A stretch of 34,667 bases of DNA, taken from an uncultured Collinsella sp. GTDB taxonomy: Bacteria; Actinomycetota; Coriobacteriia; Coriobacteriales; Coriobacteriaceae. This document shows, piece after piece, positions 1-8,589 of this stretch (positions are counted from its first letter, which is position 1; the number at the start of each line of letters is the position of its first letter). The notes under the pieces are model-generated. The model had not been told where the DNA came from, did no database searches, and saw nothing but the letters and a program-made list of their open reading frames with translations. Where the stretch lies: the NCBI GenBank assembly GCA_934646965.1, contig CAKUEZ010000011.1, forward strand, positions 1 to 34,667, in the 5' to 3' direction. The translations under genes were made by a program, and so were the position numbers.

Positions 1-18
1 AAAGGGATAGAACGAATT

Positions 19-24
19 TGTCAA
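19..24 (-). promoter_or_regulatory. candidate -35 box at window edge
   Basis: A perfect TTGACA on the minus strand lies just after the holA stop. A -10 box at 17-nt spacing would fall outside the window, so only half of the promoter can be seen. In many Gram-positives rpsT follows holA, so this may drive such a gene, but that is inference. Confidence 0.25.
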
Positions 25-38
25 ATAGGCAGGTATCA

Positions 39-1001
39 TCACGATTTTCTCAAGATGTTCGTAATCCAGAGCAAAAGTGCGGTCTCCGAATCGGCCGAGC
101 CCTTGAGCGCGAGCTCCACATCAACGGCACCTTCGAGGGCCGCGACGAGTTCAGCCATCGAAAACCGGCGCGCCCAAGTCAGGTGGTTCTTGACCTGCCA
201 GGACTGGAGCTTGAGCGTTGCGGCAAGCTCACGCCCCTGCCCACGGGAGTCGAGCGCCTTGGCAACGATAAGCTCGCGGATACGACCACACAGCAGTGTG
301 TAGGTCCACACGTAGCTCTTTGCCGGCAGCAGCTTAAAGAGCTCGAGCGAACGGCGCATATCGCGGGCCGAGACGGCGTTAAGGAAGTCCCAGGGCTGAA
401 CCTCGGCTGTACGTACGATCCAGCGCTCCACGTCGGCAAGCTCAATCTGGGGCGCCTCGACCATCTGAGCGAGCTTTGCCAGGTCGTTATCGAGCATGCG
501 GGTGTTTTCGCCCGAGCGCGAGACGAGCTCCTCGGCCGCGGCCGTCGAGATGGACTTGCCATGCTGCGTCGCCATCTGCTGCACACGGCGCGGCAACTCC
601 CAGCGCTTGGTGCCCGCGCAGTCGATTACGGCCTTCTTATCGATCTTGGCGATCGCCTTATACAGACGCGTGTTCTTGGCAAGCGAGTCGGCGATGATAA
701 GGCAGACCGTCGTGGGGTTGGGACTCGCCAGATACTCAACGAGCGGTTCCGAGACCGCCTTGGCGAGCTTAGAGCAACCGTCGAGGATCACCAGGCGAAA
801 CTCGCTACCCATGGGAAAGGTATTGAGCGAGCCGATAATCGACTCGATATCGGGGTCCTTGGTCATGTCGCGCTCGTCGAGGTTGAACTCGACCATACCC
901 GACTTTTCCAGACGAGCCTTCATACGCGAGACGGCGTGATCGCGCTTAACTCCGTCGGTACCGACAATTAGATACGCCGGCAACAGACCGGTTTCAGACA
1001 T
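39..1001 (-). CDS. holA: DNA polymerase III delta subunit
   Basis: This encodes the clamp-loader delta subunit, which opens the beta sliding clamp and acts with tau/gamma and delta prime at the replication fork. The 320-residue product has the usual family length. The N-terminal AAA-like part starts with AYLIVGTDG, where delta subunits carry a degenerate nucleotide-binding fold. The middle has the conserved LIIADSLAKNTRLYKAI segment, and the C-terminal collar contains ELFKLLPAKSYVWTYTLL. The ATG at 1001 follows a GAGGGGAG-like ribosome site. It is the last gene seen in a comEA-comEC-holA unit, 78 nt behind comEC. This neighbourhood is conserved in many Gram-positives, and the link to comEC is positional rather than functional. 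The call rests on motif recognition and synteny. Confidence 0.9.
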   Translation of the reverse strand: MSETGLLPAYLIVGTDGVKRDHAVSRMKARLEKSGMVEFNLDERDMTKDPDIESIIGSLNTFPMGSEFRLVILDGCSKLAKAVSEPLVEYLASPNPTTVCLIIADSLAKNTRLYKAIAKIDKKAVIDCAGTKRWELPRRVQQMATQHGKSISTAAAEELVSRSGENTRMLDNDLAKLAQMVEAPQIELADVERWIVRTAEVQPWDFLNAVSARDMRRSLELFKLLPAKSYVWTYTLLCGRIRELIVAKALDSRGQGRELAATLKLQSWQVKNHLTWARRFSMAELVAALEGAVDVELALKGSADSETALLLWITNILRKS

Positions 1002-1079
1002 CGCGCTCCCCTCTCGCAGGCCCTAGCAATTCTCCCGTGTCATTCTAGCCCACGAACTTGCCCCGCGCCAACAACGACA

Positions 1080-3383
1080 TCACGGTCGCTGGCATCGCAT
1101 CGCAAAGCCCTTCACGGTCGGCTTGACGGTGATGTCACCGTGCTCGATCGTACACGCGAACGCGCCGCCAGCATCTTTCACGGCATCGCGGCAGGCATCC
1201 GACGGATGACCGTAGCGGTTACCCTCGCCGGCGCTCGCGATCGAGAGCTCTGGCCTCAAGATGTCCAGCAGCTCGTCATCGACCGAGACCTTAGAGCCAT
1301 GATGTCCGAGCTTGAGGACATCGATGTCCCCCACTTCCCGTGCAAACTCACGTTCTTGATCGAGCTCGGCATCACCCGTCAGCAGTATGCGTAAGCGTTT
1401 GCCCTCTTGTGCGTAGGTGAGCAGCAGGACGAGCGAGTCCTCGTTACCCTCACCATCTACCGATTCGAACGGCCACATCACGCGACCGCGAAACGCACCG
1501 ATGTCGACGACATCGCCACAGGCCACCTGCCGATACGAAACACCTGGTCGCCCCACAACCTCGGCAGGGGCATCCTCCAGCGCATCCGCCGCCACAGCGA
1601 TCGTTCCGACCGGGAACTGCTCCAGTACTGCGGGCAAGCCACCCCAATGGTCCTCATCCCAATGCGTCACAAACACGGCATCGATATGGTGAACGTTATT
1701 GCGCACCAGCGCAGTTACCACGCGCTCGTCAAGCCCGCAGTCGACGAGCGCCACGGTATCGCCCTGACGGATAAGAATGGCATCGGCCTGACCCACATCG
1801 AGAATCGTTACCGAGGGCGGAGCGAATCGATCCCAGTAGACGTACGGGACAACCGCCGCGAAAACCAAGCACAGCAGTCCCGCGGCCATGGGACGCGCAC
1901 GCGGTCGCGGCCACCATACCAAGAGGACCGCCAAAGATAACGGCACGAGGTATATCCAGATGGAATCGGGCGGCACGCTCACGGACGCGCTCGGAATGGC
2001 GGCAAAAAGCTGCTCGAAAAACAGCGCGCAACGGGCGGCAAGCATGGGCACTATCAGCACCCAGGGCCGCAACAGGGGAACAATCGAGCAGGGCACCAGC
2101 ACAACCGAAACGGCAAGTAGCACGCTCACCACCGGGCCGATAACCGCATTCGCAAGCGGGGCGATAAGCGAAAATGTCCCGAACGCAGGGATAGTAATGG
2201 GAAGCGTCGCCAGCTGCGAGCACAACGTGACGGAGAGTATGCTGGCAACGCCCGGTGGCACACCAAGCTCGCCCAAAGCGTAAGTCGCATACGGACAAAA
2301 GCACAGGATGGCAAAGACGCTGGCACACGAGAGTTGGAATCCCATCTCGAACAGCACCGTTGGGCGGAGCAGCACAAAAATCGACATGGTCACAAAGAGC
2401 GCAGAAAGGCCGTGCCGACGACGTCCCGCGCCGTTAGCGACAAGCGTCGCCGCCACCATGCAGCACGCACGCACAGCGGAGGGCGAAGCACCCGTAAAGG
2501 CAGCATAGGTCACAAGCGTTACCGCCAAAAGCGCCCGCTGCAGCCCACGCGAGCAGCGCGTCTTTTGCAGGGCTCCCTCGATCACAAACCCTACGACTGC
2601 AAGATGACTGCCCGAGACGGCAATGAGATGCGCCGTTCCCGTCACCGAAAACCATTCGCCCGCCGGCTGGGCGCGCAGCTCGGAAGAGCGGCCGCAGACA
2701 ATGCCGGCTATAAGGGCGCGCGCCGGGTCGGTCGAGGGGGCTATGGTCGCAAGCAACGCGTTTCTCAGGCGAGACAATGGCCCGGCATGGCCATCTTCGA
2801 CCGATACGATCCTTACGGCCTTGACCTTACGCAGCTCACCGCGAAGCACCCGTGAGCGTCCATATGAATCATTTTCAAAGCGCGAAACGCGACCAATGAG
2901 GCGCACCTGCGACCCAATATTGAGCTCGCGGTCGCATGACAGGCGAACGAACCCCACGCGCATGCCCTCCGCACGCGCATCACAGGTATAGGAATACGTC
3001 TCATCGTTTATGGACGGGTCGCCCTGCACCACAAACTCAAGGCTACTTGCCGCCCGGCCGTCGAGTGACTTCGAGGCGCTCAGCGCACCCGCCGCCCACC
3101 ACGTCGATACGACAGCGCCCGCCAGCAAACCGACGGCCGCGGCGTAGAGCCACCGACTCCACGGGACAAGACGCGCACAACATCGAGCGGCCGCGACGCA
3201 CGGCACCAAGGCAACGGGAATAGCCCACAGCAGTCCCACGGCCGGGACGTCATTCCCCAACAGCACATCAGCCGCCACGTTGAGCACCAAAGCGCAACTC
3301 GTGCATAACCCCGCACACAACGCCATCGTCCAAGGCATAAGGGGCCGCGGCGGCATCACGTGTTCACGTTCGCCAGTACTCAT
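1080..3383 (-). CDS. comEC: ComEC/Rec2 DNA uptake channel protein
   Basis: This is the inner-membrane channel that passes single-stranded DNA into the cytoplasm during natural transformation. The 767-residue product starts with two or three membrane segments, followed by an OB-like periplasmic stretch (about 100-230) and the polytopic competence domain (about 230-500). A C-terminal metallo-beta-lactamase-like domain begins near residue 525. It keeps DVGQADA, the metal motif HWDEDH, LLTGDAE and GHHGSK, so the nuclease-like domain looks intact. I chose the ATG at 3383 because it overlaps the comEA stop as ATGA. A TTG 12 nt upstream has no ribosome site. It lies between comEA and holA and is probably translationally coupled to comEA. 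No frameshift is visible, so the gene looks functional. Confidence 0.93.
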   Translation of the reverse strand: MSTGEREHVMPPRPLMPWTMALCAGLCTSCALVLNVAADVLLGNDVPAVGLLWAIPVALVPCVAAARCCARLVPWSRWLYAAAVGLLAGAVVSTWWAAGALSASKSLDGRAASSLEFVVQGDPSINDETYSYTCDARAEGMRVGFVRLSCDRELNIGSQVRLIGRVSRFENDSYGRSRVLRGELRKVKAVRIVSVEDGHAGPLSRLRNALLATIAPSTDPARALIAGIVCGRSSELRAQPAGEWFSVTGTAHLIAVSGSHLAVVGFVIEGALQKTRCSRGLQRALLAVTLVTYAAFTGASPSAVRACCMVAATLVANGAGRRRHGLSALFVTMSIFVLLRPTVLFEMGFQLSCASVFAILCFCPYATYALGELGVPPGVASILSVTLCSQLATLPITIPAFGTFSLIAPLANAVIGPVVSVLLAVSVVLVPCSIVPLLRPWVLIVPMLAARCALFFEQLFAAIPSASVSVPPDSIWIYLVPLSLAVLLVWWPRPRARPMAAGLLCLVFAAVVPYVYWDRFAPPSVTILDVGQADAILIRQGDTVALVDCGLDERVVTALVRNNVHHIDAVFVTHWDEDHWGGLPAVLEQFPVGTIAVAADALEDAPAEVVGRPGVSYRQVACGDVVDIGAFRGRVMWPFESVDGEGNEDSLVLLLTYAQEGKRLRILLTGDAELDQEREFAREVGDIDVLKLGHHGSKVSVDDELLDILRPELSIASAGEGNRYGHPSDACRDAVKDAGGAFACTIEHGDITVKPTVKGFAMRCQRP

Positions 3384-4090
3384 ACGCAGATGCAATCTTT
3401 GATTTTCGCGAATTTCTTCTCGCCAATGCCCGATACGCGCATCAGATCATCGACCGAGGTAAACGCACCGTTTTGCGTCCGCTCGTCAATTATCGACTGC
3501 GCCATAGATGGCCCGATCCCCGAGAGCGTCTGCAGCTCCGAGGCACTTGCCGTATTGATGTTGACGAGACCCGTCGCGTCGCCCACGCCCGAGGACGCAG
3601 CGGCGCCGCCATCGGCACCGTCACCAGCGGCAACCGTTTGCTCCCCCACCTTAGGCACGTAAATCTTTTGCCCGTCGGCGACCTTAGATGCCCGATTGAG
3701 TCCCGTCACATCCGCATCAGGCGTCAATCCTCCAGCGGCATCAATCGCCTGTGACACCCGCGCGCCATCCTTGAGCCGGTATACGCCAGGCGATGCGACA
3801 GCACCGTCAACATCAACGTACATCTCCGTTTCGGCAGAGGCCTCAGATAAGTTGTCCTCGGAATCCCGATCGTTCGAACCATCGTCAGACCCCGACTCCA
3901 CCGAAGCGCTCGCACCGCCTGCTCGCTCAAACGTGACGCCATCGGACTTGCCGCCAAAGCTCGCCATCGCCAAGCCGCTCGCCATCGCAATAACGACGAG
4001 CATCGCCACGACCACCGCCTTATGCCCGAGCAACTTGCCCGCCCAGCGGTCCATTCGTTTAACCCGTTCATGTTGTTCGCGCTGCGCCAT
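3380..4090 (-). CDS. comEA: ComEA DNA-binding competence protein
   Basis: This is a membrane-anchored receptor that binds incoming double-stranded DNA outside the membrane and hands it to ComEC. The 236-residue product has a basic N-terminus, one transmembrane helix (about 24-45) and an acidic, Ser-rich linker. An SLBB domain follows (about 90-150, YVDVDGAVASPGVY). The C-terminal double helix-hairpin-helix DNA-binding domain (about 172-232) has VNINTASASEL, LSGIGPSMAQ and VSGIGEKKF. The ATG follows GGGAGG at 8-nt spacing. It is the first gene of the unit, separated from thiI by the thiI terminator. A 22-bp motif shared with the yraN-comM-dprA unit lies 76 nt upstream (see 4167-4188). Confidence 0.93.
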   Translation of the reverse strand: MAQREQHERVKRMDRWAGKLLGHKAVVVAMLVVIAMASGLAMASFGGKSDGVTFERAGGASASVESGSDDGSNDRDSEDNLSEASAETEMYVDVDGAVASPGVYRLKDGARVSQAIDAAGGLTPDADVTGLNRASKVADGQKIYVPKVGEQTVAAGDGADGGAAASSGVGDATGLVNINTASASELQTLSGIGPSMAQSIIDERTQNGAFTSVDDLMRVSGIGEKKFAKIKDCICV

Positions 4091-4166
4091 AGCAAAAACC
4101 TCCCAACACCATCGTGTCAGGAAATGGCGACCCCAACTCCCCCGCGCCCAAACCAGGTTTTGCGGT

Positions 4167-4188
4167 CAAACCAAATGCCGACCAAAAC
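4167..4188 (-). promoter_or_regulatory. shared competence-gene upstream motif, copy 1
   Basis: Read on the minus strand, the site is GTTTTGGTCGG followed directly by CATTTGGTTTG. It matches 19 of 22 bases with the site at 33573-33594 upstream of yraN-comM-dprA. Both face their genes and end 71-76 nt before the start codon. Two TTTGGT half-sites lie 11 bp apart, which puts them on one helix face as expected for a dimeric activator. No clear sigma-70 -10 box follows. The sequence match is seen directly. A regulatory role is inferred. Confidence 0.5.
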
Positions 4189-4260
4189 CTTGCGCAAATC
4201 TGTCCATTTATTCAGGCACACGTCAGCGAATGAACAGTTTGATGCCAAATGCCCAGATAG

Positions 4261-4295
4261 CAAAAAACCGACGATACAAACGCATCGTCGGTTTT
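4261..4295 (-). terminator. intrinsic terminator after thiI
   Basis: On the minus strand, 11 nt past the thiI stop, an 11-bp perfect stem (AAACCGACGAT paired with ATCGTCGGTTT) encloses an 8-nt loop. The downstream arm runs into a T-rich end of six T residues. This ends the mihF-gmk-rpoZ-thiI unit and insulates comEA from it. Confidence 0.85.
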
Positions 4296-4305
4296 ATGCA
4301 GGCAA

Positions 4306-5550
4306 TTACTCGTGATCTTGGTAAATCTCACGCGGAGCAAGCTCCGAATGTTTGCGTTTTAAGGTCTTGGGGGCCTTATACGTATTGCTCTCGAAGTCGA
4401 TGTACTCGGTCTGCTTAAGCAGACGCTCGACCATCTCCTCGTGATCGAACAGCTCCCAGGCCTCGTGCACGGCGTCGAGCTTGGCATGCGTCTCGGGACG
4501 GCGCGGCATAAACAGCGTGCAGCAGTCGGGCGCAGCCTCGGTCGAGATATCGAACGTACCGATCTCCTGGGCGCGCGCAATGATCTCCTGTTTATCCGAA
4601 CCGATGAGCGGGCGGAACACGGGAATCTTCACGGCCTCGTTGACGGCCATGATGTTCTCGAGCGTCTGGGAGGCAACCTGACCGAGTGACTCACCGGTCA
4701 CGATGGCCTTAGCGCCTTCGATATGAGCAATGCGCTCGGCAACCGAATACATGATGCGGCGATACATGATCACGCGCAGGTTGCTGGGGCAGGTAACCGA
4801 GATCTCGCGCTGGCAATCGCCAAACGGCACCACGTACAGGCGACCGATCTGGACACCCGGCTCAAGGGCGCGAATGATGTCCTGCACCAGATACTCGCTC
4901 GTGTCGGGCGTCTGGGGACGACCGGAGAAGTGCACCGGCACGCACACGGCGCCGCGACGCGCGAGCATCCACGTCGCCACCGGCGAATCGATACCCGACG
5001 ACAGCAGCGTTACGACCTTGCCGGCAGAACCCACCGGCAGGCCGCCCACGCCGCGCTCGGAGCGCGCGTACACGTAGACGCTGCCCTGGACCACCAGCAC
5101 GTGCACCATCGCATCGGGGTCGTGCATCTGGACCTTCTTATCGGGAAACGCCTCGCACAGCACCTCGCCAACCTGTCGGTTGATATCGATGGAGGTAAGC
5201 TCATAGTCGGTGTTGGAGCGCTTGGCATGCACCTTAAACGAGTCGAAGGGACCAAACTCGCGCAGCGCCTTGACGGCGGCGGCACAGTACTCCTGCGGAT
5301 CGCGGTTGGTATGGTATGCCAGGGACACACGGGCGACGCCGGGAACGGTGCGAATGACGCGAGCCGCTTCGTCAGCCTGATGCTCGTTAAAGGTCACGAG
5401 GATATAACCGGAAATTCGAGACACGGCATTCACGGAAAAGGCGGCCAAAGCCGCCTTGATGTTATCCATGAGGATATGCTCAAAATGTGCGCGGTTCTTG
5501 CCCTTCAGTCCAACCTCGTGATAGTGGACCAGGCAGACGCGAGCTGCCAT
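4306..5550 (-). CDS. thiI: tRNA 4-thiouridine synthase ThiI
   Basis: ThiI adenylates U8 of tRNA and transfers sulfur to make 4-thiouridine. In many bacteria it also feeds sulfur to thiamine thiazole synthesis. The 414-residue product has an N-terminal ferredoxin-like region with a THUMP domain (about 60-165). A PP-loop ATP pyrophosphatase domain with LLSSGIDSP follows, with the conserved DCCTLFMPRRP near the C-terminus. There is no C-terminal rhodanese domain, so it is the short, Bacillus-like form rather than the roughly 480-residue E. coli form. The ATG at 5550 directly abuts the rpoZ stop (TAA then ATG). No cysteine desulfurase partner is in the window. It is the last gene of its operon, followed by a terminator. 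Confidence 0.93.
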   Translation of the reverse strand: MAARVCLVHYHEVGLKGKNRAHFEHILMDNIKAALAAFSVNAVSRISGYILVTFNEHQADEAARVIRTVPGVARVSLAYHTNRDPQEYCAAAVKALREFGPFDSFKVHAKRSNTDYELTSIDINRQVGEVLCEAFPDKKVQMHDPDAMVHVLVVQGSVYVYARSERGVGGLPVGSAGKVVTLLSSGIDSPVATWMLARRGAVCVPVHFSGRPQTPDTSEYLVQDIIRALEPGVQIGRLYVVPFGDCQREISVTCPSNLRVIMYRRIMYSVAERIAHIEGAKAIVTGESLGQVASQTLENIMAVNEAVKIPVFRPLIGSDKQEIIARAQEIGTFDISTEAAPDCCTLFMPRRPETHAKLDAVHEAWELFDHEEMVERLLKQTEYIDFESNTYKAPKTLKRKHSELAPREIYQDHE

Positions 5551-5832
5551 TTAGGCTTCAGCAACCTTGTGGCCGAGCGCCTTCTCGTAACGGGCCTCGT
5601 CGTAGGAGATGTCGCCGTCGACGATCTCGTCCATAGCCATCGAGATGGTATCGGCGCCAGAGAGCGCGATGGTGATGTCGTCGACATCCTGAACGGCAAG
5701 CACGCGGTTGTGCTGGCCACGCAGCATGCTATTGATGTCGCAGGCACGCTTGGAAGCAAGCGAAGCGAGCAGGAAGCGGTTGTGATCGGTCTTCTCCAGA
5801 AGATCGTCAATGCAAGGCTTTACAACGGACAC
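5551..5832 (-). CDS. rpoZ: RNA polymerase omega subunit
   Basis: Omega helps fold and assemble the beta-prime subunit of RNA polymerase. The 93-residue product keeps the family core, with LLASLASKRACDIN where other omega proteins have a helical R..L...A.KRA segment, and CIDDLLEKTD at the N-terminus. The start is a GTG at 5832, five bases after the gmk stop. GAGG sits close upstream and a further GGA-rich stretch lies inside the gmk end. The gmk-rpoZ pairing is one of the most widely conserved bacterial gene neighbourhoods and supports the call. ThiI follows with no gap. Confidence 0.9.
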   Translation of the reverse strand: MSVVKPCIDDLLEKTDHNRFLLASLASKRACDINSMLRGQHNRVLAVQDVDDITIALSGADTISMAMDEIVDGDISYDEARYEKALGHKVAEA

Positions 5833-5837
5833 GGACC

Positions 5838-6407
<570 letters not shown>

Positions 6408-6716
6408 TTACTTGGTCAGCTGCTCGAGGAGCTGCTCGCGCTGACGGACGCCGAGGCCCTGGACGCGACGGGTAGCGGAGATGCCGAGCTCCTCCATGAT
6501 CTTGGCGGCCTTGGCCTTGCCATAACCGGGGAGAGACTCGATGAGGGTGGAAACCTTCATGCGGGAAGCAATGGGGTCTTCGGAGTTGAGGACAGACTCG
6601 AGGGACTTCTCACCCTTCTTGATCTGCTCGCGAAGCTCAGCGCGGGCATGACGTGCGGCGGCAGCCTTCTCAAGAGCCTGCTTGCGCTGCTCGTCGGTAA
6701 GCTGAGGGAGTGCCAT
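6408..6716 (-). CDS. mihF: actinobacterial integration host factor
   Basis: This is a small nucleoid-associated DNA-binding protein of the mIHF family, unrelated in sequence to HU/IHF of proteobacteria. It bends DNA and supports phage integration and chromosome organisation. The 102-residue product has a charged N-terminal helix and then a helix-two-turn-helix segment with SLPGYGKAKA (61-70) and IMEELGIS. RRVQGLG (83-89) follows, all family hallmarks. I chose the ATG at 6716 because GGAGG lies 5 nt upstream. A TTG four codons earlier sits next to the same site and is less likely. It heads the mihF-gmk-rpoZ-thiI operon and is the best lineage marker in the window. Confidence 0.93.
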   Translation of the reverse strand: MALPQLTDEQRKQALEKAAAARHARAELREQIKKGEKSLESVLNSEDPIASRMKVSTLIESLPGYGKAKAAKIMEELGISATRRVQGLGVRQREQLLEQLTK

Positions 6717-6760
6717 TCGTACCTCCAAATAGTTGGGTTATATCTGATTCAATATTTGGC

Positions 6761-6769
6761 ATTTTAGCA
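6761..6769 (-). promoter_or_regulatory. candidate extended -10 for mihF operon
   Basis: On the minus strand TGCTAAAAT lies 45 nt upstream of the mihF ATG. It is an extended -10 (TGn plus TAAAAT) with no good -35. A second possible promoter is further upstream at 6805-6833. Neither has been tested. Confidence 0.35.
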
Positions 6770-6804
6770 CGTAGAACGTACAAAATGCCCAATCGCGGCT
6801 CCAT

Positions 6805-6833
6805 AGGTTAGACGATACCCGCAAAAAGTGCAA
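6805..6833 (-). promoter_or_regulatory. candidate sigma-70 promoter for mihF operon
   Basis: On the minus strand TTGCAC is followed by a 17-nt spacer and TAACCT. The -35 is good (five of six) and the -10 is mediocre. It lies about 90 nt upstream of the mihF ATG and just after the hairpin that follows pyrF, where a new transcript would be expected to begin. Confidence 0.35.
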
Positions 6834-6852
6834 TATATCGCGCTAAAAGATG

Positions 6853-6910
6853 AGCCCCTGACCTGCGATTCCACACAAAGGATGGGAAAGTTTACGCAGG
6901 CACAGGGGCT
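6853..6910 (-). terminator. long two-part hairpin after pyrF, probable terminator
   Basis: Two consecutive helices form one long hairpin: AGCCCCTG pairs with CAGGGGCT, and just inside CCTGCG pairs with CGCAGG. A 27-nt apical region can add a TTCC/GGAA helix. On the minus strand it lies 45 nt past the pyrF stop and is followed by CATCTTTTA, a weak U-tract. It most likely ends the pyr operon, but the poor U-tract and large loop leave room for another role. Confidence 0.5.
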
Positions 6911-6955
6911 ATTTTGTGCTAACGAGACCCAAAAGTGGTGACTTAAGGGAATCTT

Positions 6956-7672
6956 TTACGCGACGTTTTCGACCAGCTCGGCGACGATGGCGTCAAAGGC
7001 GGCAACCGGATCGTCGGCGCCGGTGATGGGGCGGCCCACCACGATATGGCTTGCACCGCGCTCGATAGCCTGGGAAGGCGTCGCCACGCGGGACTGGTCG
7101 CCCAGGGCAGCGCCCACCGGACGCACGCCCGGGGTCACGATCAGCGCATCGGGGCCCAGCAGCTCGCGCATGTCATGAGCCTCCATCGGCGAGCATACGA
7201 TGCCGTCGATTCCGTTGGCCTGGGCGAGCTTTGCCAGGCGGGCGGCCTCCTCGGCCACGGGCGACTCAACGCCGATCTCGCTCAAGGCATCTTGGTTCAT
7301 GCTCGTGAGCACGGTGATGGCAACGAGCTTGGCGCGATCCTCACGCGCCTCCTCGGCACCCTCGCGGCAAGCGGCGAGCATGGCGCCCGAACCCAAGCCG
7401 TGAACCGAGAGCAGGTCGGCACCGGCAAGCGAGGCCGAGCGGGCGGCGCCGCGCACCTGATGCGGGATATCGTGGAACTTAAGGTCGAGGAAGACCTTGA
7501 AGCCCAGGTCCTTAAAGGTCTTGACGATCTGGGGACCCTCGGCGTAATAGAGCGTCATGCCGACCTTGAGCCAGGCGGCATGGCCCGAGAGCTCGTGGGC
7601 GAGCTCGAGAGCACGCTCGCGGTCACAGTCAAGGGCGACGATAACGCGGTCGCGGGCATCAGTCTCTAGCAT
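6956..7672 (-). CDS. pyrF: orotidine 5'-phosphate decarboxylase
   Basis: This enzyme decarboxylates OMP to UMP, the last step of de novo pyrimidine synthesis. The 238-residue product is a type I enzyme. It has DLKFHDIP with the catalytic D63, K65 and D68, an ALDCD start, and phosphate-loop motifs VTPGVRP and VVGRPIT near the end. The ATG at 7672 overlaps the end of pyrD by 7 bases, suggesting translational coupling. It is the last gene of pyrR-B-C-K-D-F. PyrE (orotate phosphoribosyltransferase), which makes its substrate, is not in the window. Confidence 0.95.
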   Translation of the reverse strand: MLETDARDRVIVALDCDRERALELAHELSGHAAWLKVGMTLYYAEGPQIVKTFKDLGFKVFLDLKFHDIPHQVRGAARSASLAGADLLSVHGLGSGAMLAACREGAEEAREDRAKLVAITVLTSMNQDALSEIGVESPVAEEAARLAKLAQANGIDGIVCSPMEAHDMRELLGPDALIVTPGVRPVGAALGDQSRVATPSQAIERGASHIVVGRPITGADDPVAAFDAIVAELVENVA

Positions 7673-8589
7673 TCGAACGCTCCTACCAGCTCATTGATGT
7701 CCTTCACACCCTGGGACTCGGCCCAGGCCTCGAGCTCGTGCGCGATCTTGAGCGAAGCGCACGGATCGACGAAGTTGGCCATACCGACCGACACGCAGGT
7801 AGCGCCGGCCAGGATAAACTCGGCCGCATCCTCGCCGGTCATAACGCCGCCGACGCCGTTGATGGGGATATCGACAGCCTGGGCAACCTCCCAGACCATG
7901 CGCACGGCGATGTGGTGGCACAGCGGGCCCGAAAGGCCGCCCTTGGGCTTCGCCACGCGGGACTTGCGGGTATGGACGTCGATGGCCATGCCCTGGATGG
8001 AGTTGATGACCGAAAGGCCGTCGGCGCCCTCGGCCTCGAGGGCCTTGGCGATCTCGGCGACGTTGACCGGGGCCATCTTCACGAACAGCGGCTTGTCGGT
8101 CACCTTGCGGCAGGCGGCCATAACGGCAGACGCGCCCTCGGGCGTAGAGCCCATGGCGGCACCGCCGGCGGCGATGTTGGGGCAGCTCACGTTGATCTCG
8201 TAGCCGGCAGCCCAGGGGCACAGCTCGACATACATCTCGAGCGCGCGGACAAACTCCTCGACGGAATGACCGGCGACCTGGCAAATGACCTGGCAGCCGT
8301 CCTTGGACAGCTGCTCGAGCCACGGACCGGACTCACGGGCGAATGCAGCAACACCGGGGTTCTGAAGGCCCACGGAGTTGATCATACCGCCGGGAATCTC
8401 GGCCATGCGGGGCGCGGGGTTGCCGGGCCAGGGCTCGGCTGCGCAACCCTTGGTGGTGATGGCGCCCAGCTGGGAAACATCAAAGAAGTTCTGGAACTGC
8501 CAACCGTAGCCAAAGGTACCGGCTGCGGTGTTGATGGGGTTCTGCATCTTGACGCCGCCGAAATCGACGGCCATGTTCACGGTACCCAC
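7666..8589 (-). CDS. pyrD: dihydroorotate dehydrogenase, NAD-linked catalytic subunit
   Basis: This class 1B enzyme oxidises dihydroorotate to orotate with FMN and passes electrons to PyrK and on to NAD+. The product (307 residues from this start) has NTAAGTFGYG, the FMN/substrate segment EINVSCPN with the cysteine base typical of class 1, and INGVGGVMTGEDAAEFI for the phosphate site. I chose the GTG at 8589 because it overlaps the pyrK stop (TAGTG) behind a GGTGG and gives an N-terminus like class 1B homologues. An ATG at 8574 (302 residues) is the main alternative. The open frame runs further upstream into pyrK, but that part is out-of-frame arginine-rich sequence and is not real. Confidence 0.92.
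   Translation of the reverse strand: MGTVNMAVDFGGVKMQNPINTAAGTFGYGWQFQNFFDVSQLGAITTKGCAAEPWPGNPAPRMAEIPGGMINSVGLQNPGVAAFARESGPWLEQLSKDGCQVICQVAGHSVEEFVRALEMYVELCPWAAGYEINVSCPNIAAGGAAMGSTPEGASAVMAACRKVTDKPLFVKMAPVNVAEIAKALEAEGADGLSVINSIQGMAIDVHTRKSRVAKPKGGLSGPLCHHIAVRMVWEVAQAVDIPINGVGGVMTGEDAAEFILAGATCVSVGMANFVDPCASLKIAHELEAWAESQGVKDINELVGAFEC

Noticed and set aside
6853..6910. tRNA or known riboswitch
   Set aside because: There is no T-arm consensus, acceptor pairing or known riboswitch core. Only the long hairpin is supported.
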